The notes beneath the pieces are model-generated. The model did not search any database, was not told the origin of the DNA, and saw nothing but the letters and a program-made list of their open reading frames with translations. Both the position numbers and the translations under genes were made by a program. A DNA stretch of 64,000 nucleotides from Herbiconiux sp. SALV-R1 (GTDB lineage: Bacteria; Actinomycetota; Actinomycetes; Actinomycetales; Microbacteriaceae), in NCBI RefSeq assembly GCF_013113715.1, contig NZ_CP053344.1:3410001-3474000 (forward strand), given 5' to 3'. Of the stretch, positions 17,071-25,800 are shown piece by piece (the stretch's first letter is position 1; every line of letters begins with the position of its first letter).

Positions 17071-18339
17071 CTAGGGCGCGAGGAGCCCGCCGTCGGGGGC
17101 GCGGACGCCCGCGGCCCAGGCGTCGTGGCCGGAGAGGGCGGCGGGGAAGCGGGCGGCGGCGGTCTCGTCGAGGTCGATGCCCCAGCCGGGGGCGTCGTTG
17201 GGGGTGAGCCAGCCGTCGACGATGTCGATCATGCCGGGGAACACCTCGTGGGTGGCCTCGTTGTAGACGTGGCCCTCCTGGATGCCGAAGGCCGGGCTCG
17301 ACACGTCGAGTGCGACGGCGGCGGCGACCGCGAAGGGGGACGCGTCGCCGGGCGAGTGCCAGGCCGTCTTCACGCCCTCGAACTCCGCGAGCACGGCGAG
17401 GCGGCGGGCAGCGCTGAGGCCGCCGATGTCGGAGAGGTGGCAGCGGATGAAGTCGACCGCGTGCGACCGCACCAGCCGCGCCGCCTCGGTGGCGCTCGTG
17501 GCGAGCTCACCCACGGCGAGGGGCACGGGTGAGGCGGCACGCACCTCGGGCAGGCGGTCCCAGAACTCGGGCGCGAGCACGTCTTCGAGGAAGAACGGCC
17601 TGAACTCCTCGAGCGAGCGCGCGAGCATGACGGCGGTCTTCGGGGTGAGCCGCGAGTGCACGTCGTGCAGCAGCTCGACCTCCTCGCCGAGCAGCTCCCG
17701 CATACGTGCGAACAGGGCAGGCGTGCGGCGCAGGTACTCGTCGACCCGCCAGCCCGTCGGGGTCTTCGCCCAGGTGTACTCGTCGCCCGAGGGCGGGGCG
17801 CCGTAGTGGCCGATGCCCGGCTGGCCGGTGTGGATGCGCACGTGCCGCAGCCCCGCATCCATCAACTCCCGCGCATGCTCGGCGGTCTGCTCGGGCGTGG
17901 CGCCCTCGGCGTGCAGGTAGGTGTCGGCGGCGGCACGCACGCGCCCGCCGAGCAGCTCGTAGACGGGCGCGCCGGCGCGCTTGCCCGCGATGTCCCAGAG
18001 GGCCATGTCGATGCCCGAGAGCACGTTGTTGCCGACGGGCCCCTCGCGCCAGTAGCCGGTGAAACGGATGACGCGCAGCAGGTCTTCGATATCGCCCGGG
18101 TAGCGGCCCACGACGAGCCGCCGCACGTGCTCGAGGTACCCCGTCACCGCTTTCCAGCGCTGGGTGAAGGTGGCGCAGCCGAGCCCGTAGAGACCGTCGT
18201 CGCTGGTGTCGATGCGGATGACGACGAGCGGGATGCCCTCGGGCGCGGTGACGATGGCCCGCACGTCGGTGATGCGCACGTCGTCGCGCGGCACCCAGGG
18301 CTGGGCGAAGGTGGCGGGCGTCACGTCGAGATCGGACAC
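17071..18339 (-). CDS. manD: D-mannonate dehydratase (ManD, enolase superfamily)
   Basis: A 422-residue enolase-superfamily enzyme of the ManD/RspA group. Metal-binding and catalytic segments are recognisable: LLHDVHSRLTP (typical ManD strand motif), FFLEDVLAPEF, LAVGELATS and AWHSPGDASPFAVAA. The GQPGIGHYGAP stretch matches the ManD active-site loop. True ManD enzymes dehydrate D-mannonate to 2-keto-3-deoxygluconate; some relatives act poorly or on gluconate. The product would feed the KdgK/Eda pair at 1.2-2.8 kb. GTG 18339 is the start, with AGGAG 10 bases upstream. Last gene of the minus-strand ABC operon, 69 bases after the epimerase gene. Confidence 0.9.
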   Translation of the reverse strand: MSDLDVTPATFAQPWVPRDDVRITDVRAIVTAPEGIPLVVIRIDTSDDGLYGLGCATFTQRWKAVTGYLEHVRRLVVGRYPGDIEDLLRVIRFTGYWREGPVGNNVLSGIDMALWDIAGKRAGAPVYELLGGRVRAAADTYLHAEGATPEQTAEHARELMDAGLRHVRIHTGQPGIGHYGAPPSGDEYTWAKTPTGWRVDEYLRRTPALFARMRELLGEEVELLHDVHSRLTPKTAVMLARSLEEFRPFFLEDVLAPEFWDRLPEVRAASPVPLAVGELATSATEAARLVRSHAVDFIRCHLSDIGGLSAARRLAVLAEFEGVKTAWHSPGDASPFAVAAAVALDVSSPAFGIQEGHVYNEATHEVFPGMIDIVDGWLTPNDAPGWGIDLDETAAARFPAALSGHDAWAAGVRAPDGGLLAP

Positions 18340-18408
18340 GGTGCGGGAACTCCTAGGTGATGAGGGCGACGAGCTGATGAGGGCGGCAGGAAGGGTGGCG
18401 GGCGAGCG

Positions 18409-19287
18409 TCAGCCCGCAGGCAGCGCGGCGGGCGACGGCGTCGCCGACCCGTCGTGGATGGACTCCGCCGCCTCGAACCCGAGCAGCGTGCGCGCCCGGC
18501 TCGTGTCGACGAGGCTCTGCCTGCCGACGATCGGCGCCGTCACCGGCACCTGCGGGGCCCACCGCCGCAGCAGCTCGGCGCTCGGGGTGTCGAGCAGGGT
18601 GTCGCGGGCGCTGAGGGCGATCACCTGCGCGCCCCGCGCATCCGACTCCAGCGCGCACTGCACGGCTCGGGCGGCATCGGCCATCGTGAGGTACGACCAC
18701 CCCTCCCGCACCAGGCGGCCCGGGTCGTCCGAGATCTCGGCCCGCACCTCCTCGAGCACGTGCGGCCACTTCACCAGCGGGAAGCGCAACGCGATCACGT
18801 CGACACCCCACCGCCGATGCGCGAGGGCCGCGGTGCGCTCGTCGACGAGCTTCGACAGCGAGTAGGCGTCGGCGATGTCGGGAACCGTCGACTCGTCGAG
18901 CGGGAAGCTCGGCGGCAGCACGTCGTGCGGGTTGTTCGGGTACCCGATGGCGTTGATGCTGCTCGCGATGACGGCGCGCCCGATGCCGCGCTCACCCGCC
19001 TGGCTCAGCACGTTGAAGGTCGAGTCGGTGTTCACCCGGAACACGTCGTAGGGCGTGCCGAGGCTGGGGTGCGGGATGGCGGCGAAGTGGGCCAGCGCAT
19101 CCGCCCCGTCGAGCGCCCGGGCGACGTCGGCGACCGAGGTGGCGTCTCCTTCGAGCACGCGGTCGGCAGGATGCGCGCCGGAGTACGACAGGGACAGTGC
19201 GGTGACCTGGTAGCCCTGTGCGAGGAGGCGTTCGGAGACGGCGCGACCGATGATGCCGTCGGCGCCGGTGACGAGGACGCGGGTCAT
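18409..19287 (-). CDS. NAD-dependent epimerase/dehydratase (extended SDR, uronate dehydrogenase-like)
   Basis: A 292-residue extended short-chain dehydrogenase. It has the Rossmann motif VTGADGIIGRAV at residues 6-17, the HFAAIPHP strand, the substrate-binding ASSINAIGY segment and the catalytic YSLSK (Tyr/Lys). Length and the single-domain form resemble uronate dehydrogenases, which oxidise glucuronate or galacturonate to aldarolactones, but sugar-nucleotide or aldose epimerases are also possible. ATG 19287 overlaps the permease stop (ATGA). Its place between a sugar permease and mannonate dehydratase supports a role in uronate or hexonate conversion. Family firm; substrate open. Confidence 0.8.
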   Translation of the reverse strand: MTRVLVTGADGIIGRAVSERLLAQGYQVTALSLSYSGAHPADRVLEGDATSVADVARALDGADALAHFAAIPHPSLGTPYDVFRVNTDSTFNVLSQAGERGIGRAVIASSINAIGYPNNPHDVLPPSFPLDESTVPDIADAYSLSKLVDERTAALAHRRWGVDVIALRFPLVKWPHVLEEVRAEISDDPGRLVREGWSYLTMADAARAVQCALESDARGAQVIALSARDTLLDTPSAELLRRWAPQVPVTAPIVGRQSLVDTSRARTLLGFEAAESIHDGSATPSPAALPAG

Positions 19288-20234
19288 CCCTTGATCCCTC
19301 CCGACATGCTGGCGCCACGGAGGAACTGGCGCTGGAAGATGAGGAAGAGCACCACCGGCACGATCAGCGACAGGAACAGTGCCGCCATCTGCACGCTCAG
19401 CTCGGTCTGCTCGGCGAGCCTCGGCAGAGCCACCGACACGGGCTGGTTCTCGGGGTTCGGGAGCACGAGGAGGGGCCAGAGGTAGTCCTTCCAGGAGGCG
19501 ACCACCGTAAGCAGCCCGACGACGCCGAGGATGGGGCGGGCCAGCGGCAGCACGATGCTCCACAGGATGCGCAGAGCCCCCGCGCCGTCGATGCGCGCCG
19601 CCTCGTACAGCTCCGCCGGGATGCCCTCGAGGAAGCGGGCGATGATGAGCACGTTGAAGGCCGTCGCCGCCGCCGGCAGCCACACCGCCCACCAGGTGTT
19701 GACGAGCGAGATGCCGACCACGGGCAGGTCGCGCACCGTGAGGTAGAGCGGCACCAGCGAGACGATGCCCGGGATGAAGAGCGTCGCGAGGATCGCCCCC
19801 GAGAACAGTCCGCCCCAGCGCGGCTTCAGCACCGTGATGACGAAGGCCGCGGTGGTGGAGATGAACAGCGTCGCCACCATCGAGCCGAGCGCGAGGATCG
19901 CCGTGTTGAGGAGGTAGTGCCCGATGCGGCCGCGCTCCCAGGCGATGCCGAGATTCTCCCACTGCACGGTGCCGCTGCTGAAGAAGGAGAACGGGCCCTG
20001 GATGAGGTCTTGGGTGGGCGAGACGGCCGCGAGCGCCAGCCACACCAGCGGGCCGAGGCCGGCGATGAGCAGCAGCACGAAGACGACGACCTGCCCGATG
20101 GCGAGGGTGGCCCGCACCACCGGCCGCGAGCGGTCGGCGTCGGAGATGTTGGTGCGGGTCTCGGGGTCGGCGTTCTCGGCCCGGCGGCGGGCCCGGCCGC
20201 CGAGGGGGCGGATGCGAGGGGCTGCGGCGGTCAT
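19284..20234 (-). CDS. Carbohydrate ABC transporter permease (MalG type)
   Basis: A 316-residue membrane permease with a basic N-terminal tail of about 40 residues, then six helices. The EAA loop EAARIDGAGALRILWSIVLPLARP contacts the ATPase. The C-terminal FQRQFLRGASMSGGIKG is typical of the second permease of CUT1 sugar importers. It pairs with the permease encoded upstream, whose stop it overlaps by 4 bases. No ATPase is encoded in this operon, which is common for CUT1 systems that share an MsiK/UgpC-type ATPase encoded elsewhere. Substrate probably an oligosaccharide released by the divergent glycosidases. Confidence 0.92.
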   Translation of the reverse strand: MTAAAPRIRPLGGRARRRAENADPETRTNISDADRSRPVVRATLAIGQVVVFVLLLIAGLGPLVWLALAAVSPTQDLIQGPFSFFSSGTVQWENLGIAWERGRIGHYLLNTAILALGSMVATLFISTTAAFVITVLKPRWGGLFSGAILATLFIPGIVSLVPLYLTVRDLPVVGISLVNTWWAVWLPAAATAFNVLIIARFLEGIPAELYEAARIDGAGALRILWSIVLPLARPILGVVGLLTVVASWKDYLWPLLVLPNPENQPVSVALPRLAEQTELSVQMAALFLSLIVPVVLFLIFQRQFLRGASMSGGIKG

Positions 20235-21175
20235 GAGCGGCTCCAACGGCGGGTGAGGAGGAGGTAGGCGACGGAGAAGATGCTGAGCACGACGGCGAGC
20301 AGCACGCTGAGCGCGGTGGCCGCGCCGTAGTCGACCCTGATGAAGGCGTAGTCGTAGACCGACATGAGCAGGGTCTTGGTGGCGTTCTGCGGCCCGCCCC
20401 CGGTGAACAGGAAGGGCTCGGTGAAGATCTGCATGGTGCCGATCACCTGCAGCAGCAGCATCGTACCGATGATGCCGCGCATCTGCGGGAGGGTGATGTG
20501 CCACACCCGCTTCCAGATGCCGGCGCCGTCGAGCTCGGCCGCCTCGTAGAGCTCGCTCGGAACACTGGTGAGCGCGGCGATGTAGATGATGACCGCAGAG
20601 CCGGCACCGGCCCAGGTGGTCTCGAGCACGATGGAGGGCATCGCCATGGCGGTGGAGTTGAGCCAGGGCAGCGGGCCGATGCCGACGAGCCCGAGGATCG
20701 AGTTGAAGACGCCGTCGGAGCTCGGCTCGTAGAAGAACTTCCAGAGCAGGATGGCGACGACCGGCGGCACCACGACGGGCAGGTAGGCGAGCCCGCTGAA
20801 GTACCAGCTCCTCTTGCGCAGCTCCGAGATGAACACGGCGAGCGCGAGCGGCACCGGGAAGCCGAAGAGCACGGCGAGCACCGTGTAGTAGACGGTGTTG
20901 AGCGCGGCCTGCGGGAGGCCCGGGTCGCTCAGCACGTAGGTGAAGTTGTCCCACCCCACCCACTCCGCGGTGCCACCCGGGATCGGGTTCTGCCAGCTCA
21001 TGATGAGCGAGCTGACGATCGGCCCCCAGGAGAAGTAGAGGTAGACGAGGATCGCCGGGAGGGCGATGCCGAGCGCCACGAACCCGGGCCGGGCACGGCG
21101 CCAGCGCCGGGTGAGGGCGGGCACGTCACCCGCCCGGGGAACGGCGGTGCGACGCAGACGAAGCTGTTCGCTCAT
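20231..21175 (-). CDS. Carbohydrate ABC transporter permease (MalF type)
   Basis: A 314-residue membrane permease with about six helices. Its EAA loop EAAELDGAGIWKRVWHITLPQ and the FTGGGPQNATKTL segment are typical of MalF/LacF-like CUT1 permeases. ATG 21175 has AGGAG at 7-base spacing. It follows the binding-protein gene after a hairpin-containing 74-base gap. Together with the MalG-type protein it forms the membrane channel for the imported sugar. Nothing unusual in length or motifs. Confidence 0.92.
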   Translation of the reverse strand: MSEQLRLRRTAVPRAGDVPALTRRWRRARPGFVALGIALPAILVYLYFSWGPIVSSLIMSWQNPIPGGTAEWVGWDNFTYVLSDPGLPQAALNTVYYTVLAVLFGFPVPLALAVFISELRKRSWYFSGLAYLPVVVPPVVAILLWKFFYEPSSDGVFNSILGLVGIGPLPWLNSTAMAMPSIVLETTWAGAGSAVIIYIAALTSVPSELYEAAELDGAGIWKRVWHITLPQMRGIIGTMLLLQVIGTMQIFTEPFLFTGGGPQNATKTLLMSVYDYAFIRVDYGAATALSVLLAVVLSIFSVAYLLLTRRWSRS

Positions 21176-21209
21176 CGGGAACTCCTGTCGTGGTGGTGGA
21201 AGGGAGAGA

Positions 21210-21242
21210 GGGAGGCGGGCCCCACCACGAAGCCCGCCTCCC
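21210..21242 (-). other. Intercistronic hairpin after the binding-protein gene
   Basis: A perfect 11-bp GC-rich stem (21210-21220 with 21232-21242) with an 11-base loop lies between the binding-protein stop and the first permease. It has the same position and form as the hairpins at 11264 and 34224, and probably sets a higher yield of binding protein. Confidence 0.65.
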
Positions 21243-21249
21243 CGGTGCG

Positions 21250-22611
21250 TCAGCGACCGAGTCGCGACTGCACGTCCGACTGAGCCTGGCCGAGCAGGCC
21301 CGGGATGTCGGCGTTCTGGTCGGTGAGCACGGTCTGCACCACGGTGTCGAGTGCACCGTAGACCTCTTGCGCGTTGTTCACCGGCTCCGCCACGACCGGG
21401 ATCTCGGTGGAGGCTGCCTGGTAGGGGGCGAAGTTGGCCGTGGGCACGTTGACGTAGTCGGCGATCCACTGGAAGTAGGTGTCGTACTCGTCGGAGTTCA
21501 CCACAGGCAGACCGGGGAGACCGGTGACCGAGCCCGCTTCGTTCGACGCCTTCGCGGCGGCGACGGCGGTCTCCTCGTCGAGGTAGGGCTGCAGGTAGAA
21601 GAACTTGACCCACTTGACGGCGGCCTCCTTCTCCTCCTCGGTCGCCGACGGGTTGACGATCTGCACGGTGCCGCCGCTGAGGGTGCCGTTGACACCGTCG
21701 TTCTGCGGCATGCCGCCGATGCCGAAGTTCTCGGCCGGCAGCTTCAGATTCTGCACCACGGTGTAGTAGTAGTCGGATGCTCCGATGACCATGCCGATCT
21801 TGCCTGCGGCGAAGTCCTGACCCTGCGACTGCACGTCGTAGAGCGCGTTCTCGGGCAGGGTGCCGTCTTCCCAGCGCATGGCCTTGATGGTCTCGAGCGC
21901 GTCGGTCGACGGGGTGTCGTCGAAGGTCGCCTCGCTGCCGTCGGCGTTCTCGACGGTTCCGCCGTAGGAGTAGGTGATGCCGGTGAACTGCCAGCCACCG
22001 GTGTTGTTCGTGCTGAGCACCGAGAAGCCGGCGGCGCCGGTGGCCGCCTTGATGGCCTTGGCCGCCTCGCGCACCTCGTCCCACGTGGTGGGCGGGTTCT
22101 CGGGGTCGAGGCCCGCCTTGGTGAACAGGTCGCGGTTGTAGACCAGGCCGAAGGAGTAGGCGTTGGTCGGAATGGCGAAGGCCTGGCCGTCGCCGTTCTC
22201 GGCGAGCTTCAGGATGGTCGGGTTGAGCGAGTCGTAGAGGTCTTCGGCCTTGAGGGCGTCGGTGAGGTCGGCAGCCTGACCGCGGGCGATGAGGCCCTGC
22301 GGCTCGGTGAGCGGCACGCTCATGACGTCGGGCAGGCTGCCGCCGGCGGCGAGCGCCTGGAAGGTGGTGGCGTCGTAGCCGGTCTCGACGGGGTCGAGGT
22401 CGATGTCGGGGTTGGCCTCTTCGAACGCGGCGACGCGGTCGTCGAAGTACTGACGGTCTTCGGGACGGTCGGCGCTCGGCCGGTCGCCGATCTGGATCAC
22501 GACCTTGCCGTCGGACTCGGCGGACGTGCCGCTCGAGCACCCGACGAGGGTGGCCGCGGCGAGACCGCCGAGGGCGAGGAGAGCCGCTGCTGAGCGGATG
22601 CGTTTCGTCAT
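21250..22611 (-). CDS. Sugar ABC transporter substrate-binding lipoprotein
   Basis: A 453-residue extracytoplasmic solute-binding protein of family 1. The lipoprotein signal ends in AATLVGC (C25). The mature protein has family-1 features: VAAFEEANPDIDLDPVETG, the TNAYSFGLVYNRDLFTKAGL hinge region, TTWDEVREAAKAI and FAAGKIGMVIGASDYYYTVV. ATG 22611 has AAGGAG six bases upstream. First gene of a five-gene minus-strand operon with two permeases, an epimerase/dehydrogenase and ManD. It is transcribed from a promoter (TTGACG-17-TAGACA) whose start point is covered by a LacI-type operator. The likely ligand is an oligosaccharide or uronate-containing sugar. Confidence 0.92.
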   Translation of the reverse strand: MTKRIRSAAALLALGGLAAATLVGCSSGTSAESDGKVVIQIGDRPSADRPEDRQYFDDRVAAFEEANPDIDLDPVETGYDATTFQALAAGGSLPDVMSVPLTEPQGLIARGQAADLTDALKAEDLYDSLNPTILKLAENGDGQAFAIPTNAYSFGLVYNRDLFTKAGLDPENPPTTWDEVREAAKAIKAATGAAGFSVLSTNNTGGWQFTGITYSYGGTVENADGSEATFDDTPSTDALETIKAMRWEDGTLPENALYDVQSQGQDFAAGKIGMVIGASDYYYTVVQNLKLPAENFGIGGMPQNDGVNGTLSGGTVQIVNPSATEEEKEAAVKWVKFFYLQPYLDEETAVAAAKASNEAGSVTGLPGLPVVNSDEYDTYFQWIADYVNVPTANFAPYQAASTEIPVVAEPVNNAQEVYGALDTVVQTVLTDQNADIPGLLGQAQSDVQSRLGR

Positions 22612-22659
22612 TGAAACTCCTTGGGGAGGATCTGAGGATGAGGACGGGGGTGCAGGGAA

Positions 22660-22710
22660 GAAAATCGCTTTCCCTGATCGATGTCTACCACCGAACGGGC
22701 CGCTCGTCAA
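22660..22710 (-). promoter_or_regulatory. Minus-strand promoter and operator of the ABC/ManD operon
   Basis: Read leftward: TTGACG (22710-22705), a 17-base spacer and TAGACA (22687-22682). The operator-like word GAAAATCGCTTTCCC (22660-22674, plus strand) covers the predicted start point. It resembles the words at 3764-3778 and 22816-22832. Confidence 0.65.
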
Positions 22711-22777
22711 AACCCGAATGAAGAAATTCCGCCGAATGATGCGGAAATGTGGTCAACGCCGGTTTCTGAAGAACCGT

Positions 22778-22832
22778 TTGACACCGGCACGGCGCTGTCC
22801 TGAGAATGTCCCACAAGGAAAACGCTTTTCCT
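22778..22832 (+). promoter_or_regulatory. Plus-strand promoter and operator of the wall glycosidase gene
   Basis: TTGACA (22778-22783), an 18-base spacer and GAGAAT (22802-22807). AGGAAAACGCTTTTCCT (22816-22832) has perfect 7-base arms around CGC and lies just after the predicted start point. With the 22660 site, the two operators occupy mirror-image positions at divergent promoters. Confidence 0.68.
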
Positions 22833-22861
22833 ACATCGACAACTCGACGAGGAGACAACAG

Positions 22862-25800
22862 GTGTCAGGTCATCCCCCGCCCTTCCCCCGCCGCCGCGCC
22901 CGGCGCGCCCTGGCGGTGATCGCCACGGCAGCCCTCGCAGGGGTCGCCCTGCTGGCGCCCGCCACCGCAGCATCCGCAGCCACGACCGACCTCGGCGTCG
23001 AGTCGGCCGACGGCTGGTCGGGGGTGAGCTTCGACGGCACCACCGGCAGCGGCGTGCCCGCGGCCGTCTCGGCCGACTCCCACTCGGGCGCTGCGGCGCT
23101 CGCCATCGATCTCGACACCGCCGCGGTGACCGACGCCGGATGGGAGATGGCCTACCGCCCGCTCTCCGGAGTCGAGGTCGACTCGCTCAGCTTCTGGGTG
23201 AAGACGGTCAACGTCTCGAGCCTCGGGGTGCAACTGGTCGACAGCACCGGCCAGACGCACCAGACCTTCCTTCCCGTTCCCGCATCCGACGGCTGGCAGG
23301 AGATCACCCTCGCCTCGCCGGCCGGCGAGGAGCAGCACGGCTCGTGGGGCGGCGCCGCCGACGGCGTCTGGCACGGCCCGGCCCAGCAGCTCGGCTTCGT
23401 GCTGAACGCCTTCGCGCGCACCGACACCTCGGTGCCCACGGCGACCCTGCTCGTCGACGACATCGTCGCGCACGCCGCCGACCAGGCGTCGTCGTTCACC
23501 CTCGGCCAGAGCACGGTGGGCAACGTGTTCACCCCAGGCGAGCCGACCGCGTTCCCGTACACCACGACCGCCGACCGGCTCGACTGGCGGGTGACCGACG
23601 CCTCGGGCGCCGTCGTCTCGTCGGGCGAGCACCAGGTGGCGGGCGGCACCGGCTCGCTCGACATCGACGGTCTCGACCTCGGCTGGTACGCGCTCGCCGT
23701 CGACGCCTGGGAGGGCGACACGGTGATCGGTCACCAGGAGACCACCTTCGCCCGGCTCGCGGAGCCGCTGCCGAGCGACGAATCGGCCGAAGGCCGCTTC
23801 GCCGCCGCCACGCACTACGGCCAGAGCTGGAGCCCCGACAGCATGCAGCTGCTCGCCGAGGGCGGCTTCGCCCAGCTGCGCGACGAGGTCTACTGGAGCG
23901 AGGTCGAGACCGAGCCCGGCGTCTACGACTGGGCCCGGCCGCGCGCCGAGTTCCTCGACCAGGCCGACGACTTGGGTGTCGCCCCGCTGCTGCTGGCCGG
24001 TTACGGCAACCCGCTCTACGACTCGGGCAACGGCCCGGTGAGCGACGAGGCGGTCGCCGCCTACTCCTCCTACGCCGCGGCGATGGCGAGCGAGTTCCAG
24101 GGCAGCGCCTCGGGCATCGAGCTGTGGAACGAGTGGGACCTCGGTCTCGGCGGCAACACCAACGTCTCGGCTGCCGACTACGTGAACCTGCTGAAGTCGG
24201 CATCCCCGGCCGTCAAGGCCGCGGCGCCCGGATTGCCGGTGATCGGCCCGGCGGTCGCCGATCTCAACACCTCGTGGCTCGAAGACACCTTCGCCCTCGG
24301 CGCGCTCGACTACGTCGACGGCATCGTGCTGCACCCGTACAGCTACCCGGCGGGTGCCGAGGCTCTGGCCGACCGGCTCGAGCAGGTCGACGCGCTGGTG
24401 CGCGAATACAACGACGGCCAGTCGAAGCCGATGTGGATCACCGAGCACGGCTGGCCCACCGGCACGAACGCCCGCGCGGTGAGCGAGGCCTCGCAGGCCG
24501 CGAACGTGGCGAAGTCGGCCCTCATCGCCACCATGGACGGCGTCGAGCGGTACTACTACTACGACTTCGTGAACGACGGCACCGACCCGGCCGAGACCGA
24601 GAACAACTTCGGTCTGCTGCACCACCCCGACGACGCGCTCGGCGCCTTCACCCCGAAGCCCGGCTACGTCGCCTACTCGACCGCCGCCCACCAGCTGGCC
24701 GGCGCGAACTTCACCGACCGCGACAAGAGCATCGCCGACGTCTGGAACCTCGGCTTCACCACGCCGGGCGGCCCGCTGCGCGCGCTGTGGTCGCTGAGCC
24801 CCCAGGTGGTGAGCGTCGAGGCGACCGGCACCGTGACCATCACGGATGCGTACGGTGCGGCCCACACGGTGGAGGCCGGTGACGGCGCCGAGCTCACGCT
24901 CGACCTCGGCGAGGCCCCGGTGTACCTGAGCGGCGACATCTCCGCTCCGGTGAGCTCCGCCACCTCGCTCACGCTCGACGCCGCGTTCGTGGGAGCGCCG
25001 GTCTCGGCGCACTGGACCATGGACAACACGGCGGGCGCGACCGAGACCGCGTTCACCCTGGCGTTCACCGACGGTACGGAGGTCTCGCAGACCGTCGCCG
25101 CCGGGGAGCAGGCGACGCTCGACTTCGAGCTGCCCGCCCCCACCGCCACGGGCGACTACAGCGTGTCGGGCTCACTGACGAAGGGCGGGAGCTATCTCGG
25201 AACGCTCAGCGCCTCGACCACGGTGTCGGAGGCACTCCAGCTCTCGGGCGGTCACGCCATCGACGCCGACGGCGCCTCGGTGCTGCGGCTTCGGGTGAGC
25301 AACGCCTCCCCCGAAGCCACCACGGTGTCGGAGCTGTCGTACACGCTCGGCGACGCCTCCGGCGTGCTGGTGACGGACGGTGCGTTGGCCGGCGCGTCGG
25401 AGCTCGTGGCCGACGTGCCGCTCGCCGACATCGCCGACGCCACCGGGTGGACCGCCCTGGCGACGGTCGACGGCCGCGAACTCACCGCATCCGGCAGCGT
25501 GCGCCCGCTCGACGTGGGCGCCGCGGCCGAGGTCGCGCACCGCACCATCGACGTCGACGGGGTGCTCGACGACCTCGAGGGCGTTCCGTCGATCGACCTC
25601 GAGGCGGTCGGCGACGACCAGACCGTCGACTCGACCGGCCCCGCCGACCTGTCGGGCACGGTCTGGTACACCTGGGACGACGACAACCTGTACCTCAGCG
25701 CCGACATCGCCGACGACGTGCACGACCAGCCCTCCTCGGGCAGCACGATCTGGCAGGGCGACTCGATCCAGTTCACCGTGGCCGACGGTGCGCCCGGCGA

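Noticed and set aside
22865-25012. A 715-codon minus-strand open frame opposite the large glycosidase
   Set aside because: Composition is Arg/Gly/Val-biased without domains, and the plus strand encodes a signal peptide and catalytic motifs.
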